A stretch of 47,401 bases of DNA, from contig JAKFFE010000042.1 in the NCBI GenBank assembly GCA_036675345.1, positions 1 to 47,401 of the forward strand, written 5' to 3'. Under the pieces are notes generated by a model, which did not search any database, was not told the origin of the DNA, and was given only the letters and a program-made list of their open reading frames with translations. This document shows positions 41,273 to 47,401 of the stretch, piece after piece. The stretch comes from JALYOC01 sp036675345 (GTDB taxonomy: Bacteria; Myxococcota; Myxococcia; Myxococcales; Myxococcaceae). How positions within the stretch are numbered: position 1 is the stretch's first letter; every line of letters starts with the position of its first letter. The position numbers and the translations under genes are program-made.

Positions 41273-41497
41273 TTAGGCCTTCTTGTCCTGCGCGGAGGCC
41301 TTCGCCGCCCGCTGCTTCTCGGTGATCAGCCCCAGCACCCGGGCCAGATCGCGGCGCTTCGCCGTCCGCTGGCTGGCGCTCTCCAGAGAGCCAGTCCGCA
41401 TCTTCAGCTGGTCCTGGAACAGCCCGTCCCGGATCTCCTGGGCACGGCGGTTCAGGTCCTCCACCGTCAAATCACGCAGTTCCTTCGAGGTCGCCAT
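41273..41497 (-). CDS. rpmC: 50S ribosomal protein L29
   Basis: 74 residues: KELRDLTVEDLNRRAQEIRD and RTAKRRDLARVLGLITEKQR. Exit-tunnel protein, contacts L23 and trigger factor. Slight C-terminal Lys/Ala extension. Confidence 0.97.
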   Translation of the reverse strand: MATSKELRDLTVEDLNRRAQEIRDGLFQDQLKMRTGSLESASQRTAKRRDLARVLGLITEKQRAAKASAQDKKA

Positions 41498-41527
41498 TTC
41501 TTTTCTCTCCTCTTCAGTTCTGGGTGG

Positions 41528-41947
41528 TTACAGCGACAGGTCGTCGCGGTGGACGATCTTGGTGAGGACCGGCAGCTTGGCCTGCGCCAGGCGGAAGGCG
41601 GCCTTGGCCACCTCCACCGTGGTGCCGCCCATTTCGTAGAGCACGCGGCCGGGCTTGATCACCGCCACGTAGTACTCGACGCCACCCTTCCCGGTACCCA
41701 TACGGGTCTCGGCGGGCTTCTTGGTGATCGGCTTGTCCGGGAACACCCGGATCCAGATCTTGCCGCCCCGCTTGATGCTGCGGGTCATGGCGATACGGGC
41801 TGCCTCGATCTGCCGGGAGGTCAGCCAGCCCGGCTGGAGGGTCACCAGGCCGAACTCACCGAAGTTCAGATTGGAGCCACGGTGGGCCATCCCGGGGTTC
41901 CGGCCCTTGTGCATCTTGCGGTGCTTGGTACGAGATGGTTGCAGCAT
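41528..41947 (-). CDS. rplP: 50S ribosomal protein L16
   Basis: 139 residues; MLQPSRTKHRKMHKGRNPG and RIAMTRSIKRGGKIWIRVFP are canonical. Essential for peptidyl-transferase centre assembly. Follows rpsC by 32 bases. Confidence 0.98.
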   Translation of the reverse strand: MLQPSRTKHRKMHKGRNPGMAHRGSNLNFGEFGLVTLQPGWLTSRQIEAARIAMTRSIKRGGKIWIRVFPDKPITKKPAETRMGTGKGGVEYYVAVIKPGRVLYEMGGTTVEVAKAAFRLAQAKLPVLTKIVHRDDLSL

Positions 41948-41979
41948 GGTCGTTCCTTGAAGTTGCTAGGGTGTCGCGC

Positions 41980-42642
41980 TTAGCGCGGCAGCGGCATCGG
42001 GGCAGCGTTGCCCTTGCCGGGGAGAACCTCACCGCGGCAGACCCAAACCTTGCAGCCAATCTTGCCGTAGGTGGTCTTGGCCTCGGCGAAGCCGTAGTCA
42101 ATGTCCGCGCGCAGGGTGTGCAGGGGGACGCGGCCTTCGCGGTACCACTCGTAACGCGCCATCTCCGCGCCGCCGAGCCGACCGGAGCAAGCAACCCGGA
42201 TGCCCTTGGCGCCGAACTTCATGGCGGTCTGGATGGACTTCTTCATCGCGCGGCGGAAGGCGATCCGGCGCTCCAGCTGCTGGCAGATGTTCTCCGCCAC
42301 CAGCTGCGCATCGGTCTCGGCCTTGCGGACCTCGACGATGTTCAAGAACACCTCGTTGGAGGTGAACTTCTGGATGTCCTTCTTGATGGTCTCGATCCCG
42401 GCGCCCCGCTTGCCGATCACGATGCCCGGCCGCGCGGTGTGGACGTTGACCTTCACCTTGTTCGCGGCCCGCTCGATCTCCACGCGGGAGACACCGGCGT
42501 GCGTCATCGACTGCTTGACGAACTCCCGGATCCGGATGTCCTCATGGAGCCACTTCGCGTAGTTCTTGTGCTCGAACCACTTCGACTCCCAGGTGCGGAT
42601 GACCCCGAGGCGGAACCCGATCGGATGAACTTTCTGACCCAA
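41980..42642 (-). CDS. rpsC: 30S ribosomal protein S3
   Basis: 220 residues; MGQKVHPIGFRLGVIRTWES and the KH domain GKRGAGIETIKKDIQKF are standard. The start codon is TTG (42642) with GAAGGGAG upstream. Forms the mRNA entry channel. Follows rplV by 70 bases. Confidence 0.98.
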   Translation of the reverse strand: MGQKVHPIGFRLGVIRTWESKWFEHKNYAKWLHEDIRIREFVKQSMTHAGVSRVEIERAANKVKVNVHTARPGIVIGKRGAGIETIKKDIQKFTSNEVFLNIVEVRKAETDAQLVAENICQQLERRIAFRRAMKKSIQTAMKFGAKGIRVACSGRLGGAEMARYEWYREGRVPLHTLRADIDYGFAEAKTTYGKIGCKVWVCRGEVLPGKGNAAPMPLPR

Positions 42643-42712
42643 CTTGAACTCCCTTCAATCTTTCCGGCCTCCCCTGCTGGGAAGGACCGCAATGTCGGTT
42701 CGGTAGCCGCGA

Positions 42713-43057
42713 CTACTTGGCGGCGTCCGCGAGGACCACGTGGATGTGGCTGGTCTTCTTGTTGATCCGGGTGGCCCGGCCCATGGCGCGCGGCATGTAG
42801 CGGCGCGAAGTGGGGCCCTGGTCGACGGAGATGGTCTTGACGAAAAGCTTGTCCACGTCCACCTCGCCCTTGGACAGATCGGAGGCGTTGGCCACCGCGC
42901 TGGCAATGAGCTTGGCGACCGGCTTCGCGGCCGCCTTGTTGGTGAACTTCAGGATGCTGAGCGCCGCGCCTACGTTCTTGCCACGAACGAGGGCCACCAC
43001 AAGGGAGACCTTGCGCGGGGCCAGACGCAGATTGCGAAGATGCGCCTTGGATTCCAT
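42713..43057 (-). CDS. rplV: 50S ribosomal protein L22
   Basis: 114 residues: MESKAHLRNLRLAPRKVSLV and SRRYMPRAMGRATRINKKTS form the beta-loop that lines the exit tunnel. Follows rpsS by 32 bases. Confidence 0.98.
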   Translation of the reverse strand: MESKAHLRNLRLAPRKVSLVVALVRGKNVGAALSILKFTNKAAAKPVAKLIASAVANASDLSKGEVDVDKLFVKTISVDQGPTSRRYMPRAMGRATRINKKTSHIHVVLADAAK

Positions 43058-43089
43058 GTTTCTTCTCCTAGCTCGCTTTGGTCCGTGGG

Positions 43090-43377
43090 CTACTTGCCCG
43101 GGGCCTTGGCGACCTTCTTCTCCGCGGAGTGACCGCCGAAAGTGCGGGTGGGGGCAAACTCTCCGAGCTTGTGGCCCACCATGTTCTCGGTGACGAACAC
43201 CGGGATGAACTTCCTCCCGTTGTGCACCGCGAAGGTGTGTCCCACGAACTCCGGGAGGATCGTCGACCTGCGCGACCAGGTCTTGATCACCGACTTCTTG
43301 TTGTTCTTGAGCATGTCGTCGACCTTCTTCGCGAGGTGCGCATCGACGAACGGGCCCTTCTTGACTGAACGCGCCAT
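43090..43377 (-). CDS. rpsS: 30S ribosomal protein S19
   Basis: 95 residues; MARSVKKGPFVDAHLAKKVD and RSTILPEFVGHTFAVHNGRK are canonical. Head protein, contacts S13. Follows rplB by 13 bases. Confidence 0.98.
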   Translation of the reverse strand: MARSVKKGPFVDAHLAKKVDDMLKNNKKSVIKTWSRRSTILPEFVGHTFAVHNGRKFIPVFVTENMVGHKLGEFAPTRTFGGHSAEKKVAKAPGK

Positions 43378-43390
43378 GGCTTAAAGTCCC

Positions 43391-44236
<846 letters not shown>

Positions 44237-44254
44237 GGTGTTTCCTCGCGGTCG

Positions 44255-44548
44255 TTAGACCGCGCCTCCCTCGAAGAGCTCGATCTTGTCGCCCTCCTTG
44301 AGGGTGACGATCGCCTTCTTGAAATTGGGGCGCTTGCCGATGCTCTTGCCCACCCGCTTGATCTTGCCGCGGACGATCAGGGTGCGGACCTCTTCCACGT
44401 TGACCTTGAACAGCGCGGTCACCGCGCGGGCCACGTCGTGCTTGGAGGCCTTGCGGTCCACCAGGAACGAGTACTGGTGGAAACGCTCGCGCGCCCGGTC
44501 CAGCTTCTCGGTGATCAACGGTCCCTTGATGACGTCGTTCTGGTTCAT
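44255..44548 (-). CDS. rplW: 50S ribosomal protein L23
   Basis: 97 residues; MNQNDVIKGPLITEKLDRAR and VRGKIKRVGKSIGKRPNFKK. Exit-site docking point for trigger factor and SRP. Its ATG overlaps the rplD stop by four bases, so it is coupled to rplD. Confidence 0.98.
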   Translation of the reverse strand: MNQNDVIKGPLITEKLDRARERFHQYSFLVDRKASKHDVARAVTALFKVNVEEVRTLIVRGKIKRVGKSIGKRPNFKKAIVTLKEGDKIELFEGGAV

Positions 44549-45165
44549 GACAGCTGGCCCTCCAGCGCCTTGGCCGCGGCCGAGGTGAGCACCAGGCCCT
44601 TGCGACGCATGATGCTCTCGAGGTTCACGCCCTCGGGAGGCAGCACGTCGAAGGTGGCCAGGTTGCGCACGCTGCGGTGCAGCTGCTCGTTCTTCTTCTC
44701 GTCCACCACCAGGGCGTCCTGCAGCTTCAGGCGCTTGGTGAGGATCTCCGCCACGGCCTTGGTCTTGGCCGCGTCCAGGGGGAAGTCCTGGAGGATGATC
44801 AGGTTGTTGTCGCGGGCCTTCTGCGACAGGGCGACCCTCAGCGCGCCGCGCCGGACCTGCTTGGGCGGACGGTAGAAGTAGTCGCGGGGCTTGGGGCCCA
44901 TCGCCTTACCGCCGCCGACCCAGTGGGAGGCGCGGATCGAGCCCTGACGCGCGCGGCCGGTGCCCTTCTGCTTCCAGGGCTTCTTGCCACCGCCGGAGAC
45001 CAGCGAGCTGTTCTTGACCGCCACCGTTCCGCGGCGGCGATTGATCTGCTGCATCTTCGCCACCTCGTACAGGAGGTGATCGTTGGGCTCGGCGGCGAAG
45101 ACGTCGTCCGAGAGTTCAATCTCGGAGACCTTCTTCAAGTCCAGGTTGAGAACGTCGAACTTCAT
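44545..45165 (-). CDS. rplD: 50S ribosomal protein L4
   Basis: 206 residues from the ATG at 45165 (MKFDVLNLDLKKVSEIELSD). The tunnel loop KPWKQKGTGRARQGSIRASH is intact. L4 lines the exit tunnel and, in E. coli, represses the S10 operon. It follows rpsJ by only 34 bases; the rplC gene (L3) that normally lies here is absent. Confidence 0.98.
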   Translation of the reverse strand: MKFDVLNLDLKKVSEIELSDDVFAAEPNDHLLYEVAKMQQINRRRGTVAVKNSSLVSGGGKKPWKQKGTGRARQGSIRASHWVGGGKAMGPKPRDYFYRPPKQVRRGALRVALSQKARDNNLIILQDFPLDAAKTKAVAEILTKRLKLQDALVVDEKKNEQLHRSVRNLATFDVLPPEGVNLESIMRRKGLVLTSAAAKALEGQLS

Positions 45166-45199
45166 GGTTGCTCCTAAAGAACGAAGAGGCTTGCGCCCC

Positions 45200-45508
45200 T
45201 TAGCTCTTGATCTCCACGTCAACGCCGGCGGACAGGTCCAGCTTCATCAGCGCGTCCAGCGTCTGCTGGGTAGGCTCGAGGATATCGAGCAAGCGCTTAT
45301 GAGTCCGGATCTCGAACTGCTCACGTGACTTCTTGTCCACGTGCGGCGAACGGAGAACGGTGAACTTGTTGATCCGGGTGGGCAGCGGAATCGGGCCCGC
45401 GACCCTGGCACCGGTCCGCTTGGCCGTCTCGACGATCTCGCCCGCGCTCTGATCCAGGAGCTTGGAGTCGTACGCCTTCAGCCGGATTCGAATCTTCTGA
45501 GTCGCCAT
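45200..45508 (-). CDS. rpsJ: 30S ribosomal protein S10
   Basis: 102 residues from the ATG at 45508; the extended frame further up lacks family support. KIRIRLKAYDSKLLDQSAGE and PTRINKFTVLRSPHVDKKSR are canonical. Head protein and NusB partner in antitermination. AGAGGG lies four bases before the start. First gene of the S10 operon, promoter at 45596-45624. Confidence 0.98.
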   Translation of the reverse strand: MATQKIRIRLKAYDSKLLDQSAGEIVETAKRTGARVAGPIPLPTRINKFTVLRSPHVDKKSREQFEIRTHKRLLDILEPTQQTLDALMKLDLSAGVDVEIKS

Positions 45509-45595
45509 CAAACCCTCTTGCGTTCCTCGCCCGAAAACTGAGCGCTCCAACCCACCTGGATGTCAGAGAACCGATTCGGTGCGACGGGGGCGGGC

Positions 45596-45624
45596 CTTCT
45601 AGCAAAGGCTTCCCGTGGATGCAA
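45596..45624 (-). promoter_or_regulatory. S10 operon promoter
   Basis: On the minus strand, TTGCAT (45624-45619), a 17-base spacer and TAGAAG (45601-45596), with TGC before the -10. The predicted start near 45589 gives a leader of about 80 bases to rpsJ. An alternative TTGACG further up lacks a good -10. Confidence 0.65.
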
Positions 45625-45798
45625 CTACCTAGTTTGCTTTCGGACTTGCGGGACGACCCCGAAGCCCGTGTCCGTCTTTGCTTCGACGGACTCAACGGGG
45701 TCCAACCCCGCCAGCGCGCGCGGCATTTCCCATGTCTGTCTCCGCACGTCAACAACCCTGTGCGAAGCCCTGGAAAAAAGCCGGGAAGTGGGATCGGT

Positions 45799-45822
45799 GA
45801 GCAGCCGACCAGGGGGCTGCTC
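45799..45822 (-). terminator. Terminator after the FecR gene
   Basis: GAGCAGCC and GGCTGCTC pair perfectly with an eight-base loop, eight bases after the FecR stop. A run of six T follows 18 bases later. It would separate the FecR gene from the S10 operon promoter. The rest of 45509-45829 holds only the promoter and no gene. Confidence 0.6.
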
Positions 45823-45829
45823 CCCTCCC

Positions 45830-47053
45830 CTAGAACGCCCAGACGACGACGTGGAGTTCGGTGAGGAAGGAGGTCCGGGTGCCGGGGATGGCCCCCAGCC
45901 GCAGCATCACGTCCACCGGCAGCCCCAGCTGGAGGCTGTACCCACCGCCCACGCTGAGTGCCACCGGGCCGGTCTCGTTCAGATACCCGCGTCGGGCCTC
46001 CTCGACCGTGAAGCCGCGGTAGCCCACGCCCAGCTCCGCGAATGGCGCCCCGAAGGGGACGCGGACGGCAAGCTCGGCCTCCAGGGTGGCCAGCGCCGCA
46101 TAGCCCGGACGATCGGGGACCAGCTCCCCCAGCCGCGCCCACTGGCCAAAGCCCACGGAGAGCCCCAGCTCCAGCCAGGGGAACAGCACCAGCCCTCCGC
46201 GGACCCGCAAGGTGCCTCCGGCAAAGGTGTTGGGAAGCCCCAGCATCAGCCCCGGCGCCACCACCCCGCCCAGGCGGAACTGGAGGGACATCGGGGTGGA
46301 GGACGTCTTCACCTCCGGCGCCGGCGCGGGCGGAGGGGCAGCGGCCTGGGCTACCTCCTCCTGCGGCTGGGTCTCGGTGTCCTCCTCCTCGGCGGCGGGC
46401 TGTTCGGTCAGGTCCAGCCCGAACCCACCCAGATCCGGCGGGGGAGTCTTCTCCTTGGGCGAGGGGGCAGCGGCCGCAGTGGAGGAGTCCCCCTCCGGGG
46501 GCAGGGAAAAGGGCCGGCCTGGCGCGGAGCCCTTCTTGGCCTCCACGCCCTGCCCGGCCTGGAGCTTGGCGGCGCGCCCCACGGTGGCCACCTCCACCCG
46601 CCCCTCCAGGGCCGAGGCGCGCACCTGGTTGCCGTCCACACCGATCCGGGCGCGGGCGGAGAACAGCCACACGCTGCCGGCGGGGACCCGCACCACGAAG
46701 GACCCGGGCACCGACTGGGCACGGACGGTGACCTCGCCACCGGAGAGCGAGAACCGCACCGGGGGGATCCCCTTCTTCTTGGGAGGCGCCACCAACACCA
46801 GCTCGGTGTCCCCGGCCAGCTCCACGGTGGCCCCGTCATCGAACACCACGGTGGCCCGGCCCTGCGGCGAGGTCTGGATCCGCTCCCCGACCGCCAGGGA
46901 CCTGCCCTCGCTGGCGGGCTTGGCGGCAGCGCGCGGGGCCTGGGTCTGGACCTCTCCGGAGACGGGCCCCAACCGGGCCTCCCACGAGGCCAGGGCCGGG
47001 GTGGCCAGGAGCAGGGAGAGCCCCAGCAGGAGTGGACGGGCGGTGGTGTTCAT
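45830..47053 (-). CDS. FecR-domain protein with C-terminal barrel-like region
   Basis: 407 residues from the ATG at 47053. Signal peptide MNTTARPLLLGLSLLLATPALAS. A FecR-like domain follows (about 45-175; AVGERIQTSPQGRATVVFDD and FVVRVPAGSVWLFSARARIG). A Pro/Glu-rich linker leads to a C-terminal region of alternating hydrophobic strands ending in VVVWAF, like an outer membrane barrel. Terminal aromatic Phe fits outer-membrane insertion. There is no iron-uptake partner here. No Shine-Dalgarno; a TAAGCT box ten bases before the ATG suggests a leaderless mRNA. It lies between tuf and rpsJ, an unusual insertion in this conserved order. Confidence 0.82.
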   Translation of the reverse strand: MNTTARPLLLGLSLLLATPALASWEARLGPVSGEVQTQAPRAAAKPASEGRSLAVGERIQTSPQGRATVVFDDGATVELAGDTELVLVAPPKKKGIPPVRFSLSGGEVTVRAQSVPGSFVVRVPAGSVWLFSARARIGVDGNQVRASALEGRVEVATVGRAAKLQAGQGVEAKKGSAPGRPFSLPPEGDSSTAAAAPSPKEKTPPPDLGGFGLDLTEQPAAEEEDTETQPQEEVAQAAAPPPAPAPEVKTSSTPMSLQFRLGGVVAPGLMLGLPNTFAGGTLRVRGGLVLFPWLELGLSVGFGQWARLGELVPDRPGYAALATLEAELAVRVPFGAPFAELGVGYRGFTVEEARRGYLNETGPVALSVGGGYSLQLGLPVDVMLRLGAIPGTRTSFLTELHVVVWAF

Positions 47054-47177
47054 AGGGTCGGGGAGCTTACCGCCCCCCTCGCCACCGGGGCGTTTTTTGC
47101 TCCCCTCTCCCCTGGCGCCGCGGCTGGTCCACGAAAGATCCAGGGCCATCAAAGAAGGGAGGGCCCGGATGCAGCAA

Positions 47178-47209
47178 GGCCCCGGCGGGGAGCGTTCCCC
47201 ACCGAGGCC
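47178..47209 (-). terminator. Hairpin after tuf
   Basis: GGCCTCGGTGGGGA and TCCCCGCCGGGGCC pair fully with two G-U, around a short loop, 30 bases after the tuf stop. No strong T-run, but it is well placed to end the tuf transcript. The rest of 47054-47177 holds the FecR promoter region and no gene. Confidence 0.55.
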
Positions 47210-47238
47210 CTCAGACACACCGCAGCGACGACGAAGGC

Positions 47239-47401
<163 letters not shown>

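Overview
The window is a GC-rich bacterial chromosome segment with very strong G/C preference at third codon positions. Its content points to a myxobacterium-like member of the Myxococcota: exported Cys-rich and TPR lipoproteins, FHA-domain signalling proteins, a double receiver/DUF4388 (PATAN) protein, and long Ala/Pro-rich protein tails. This placement is an inference from style and gene content; there is no rRNA in the window. I see no tRNA, CRISPR array, insertion sequence or prophage.

Layout. (1) 1-5850: on the minus strand, the start of a coiled-coil protein cut by the window edge, overlapped by a 51-residue small protein, and mutL. Divergent from mutL are an NAD-dependent epimerase and a PlsC-type acyltransferase, then a coiled-coil lipoprotein. 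(2) 6009-15477: an FHA-GGDEF diguanylate cyclase and a large lipoprotein (minus); two CAP-domain exported proteins with a DciA/DUF721 gene between them and a double-receiver regulator (plus); an SRPBCC protein and a small Cys-rich protein (minus). (3) 15607-20618: a lytic transglycosylase, a peroxiredoxin and the ergothioneine pair egtB-egtD. (4) 20697-25114: a tight four-gene minus-strand operon of deoxynucleoside kinase, DUF2314-like protein, FHA/degenerate AAA+ regulator and psuG. (5) 25185-28846: plsC and a TPR lipoprotein, a low-complexity membrane-anchored protein and a VOC protein. (6) 29011-47401: the translation megacluster on the minus strand. In transcription order it runs tuf (partial), a FecR-domain gene, rpsJ, rplD, rplW, rplB, rpsS, rplV, rpsC, rplP, rpmC, rpsQ, rplN, rplX, rplE, rpsN, rpsH, rplF, rplR, rpsE, rpmD, rplO, secY, adk, map, infA, rpmJ, rpsM, rpsK, rpsD, rpoA, rplQ and a terminator.

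Main points of interest. rplC (ribosomal protein L3) is missing from its usual place between rpsJ and rplD. A FecR-domain envelope gene sits between tuf and the S10 operon. One CAP protein appears to be built from three CAP-like units. A pseudouridine glycosidase is in an operon with a nucleoside kinase and a sigma54-type AAA+ protein that has lost the GAFTGA loop and the Walker B acids. mutL and the epimerase share a 96-bp divergent promoter region that predicts nearly leaderless mRNAs. GC-rich hairpins fill many of the longer gaps inside the ribosomal operons.

Regulation. Five sigma70-type promoters with both boxes can be read by eye: the small-protein gene (TTGACG-16-TACCGT), mutL (TTGTGA-18-TAAGGT), the epimerase (TTGAAC-17-TAAGGC), infA (TTGCAC-18-TATCCG) and rpsJ (TTGCAT-17-TAGAAG). 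All functional statements rest on motif recognition from the sequence alone; no database search was run.
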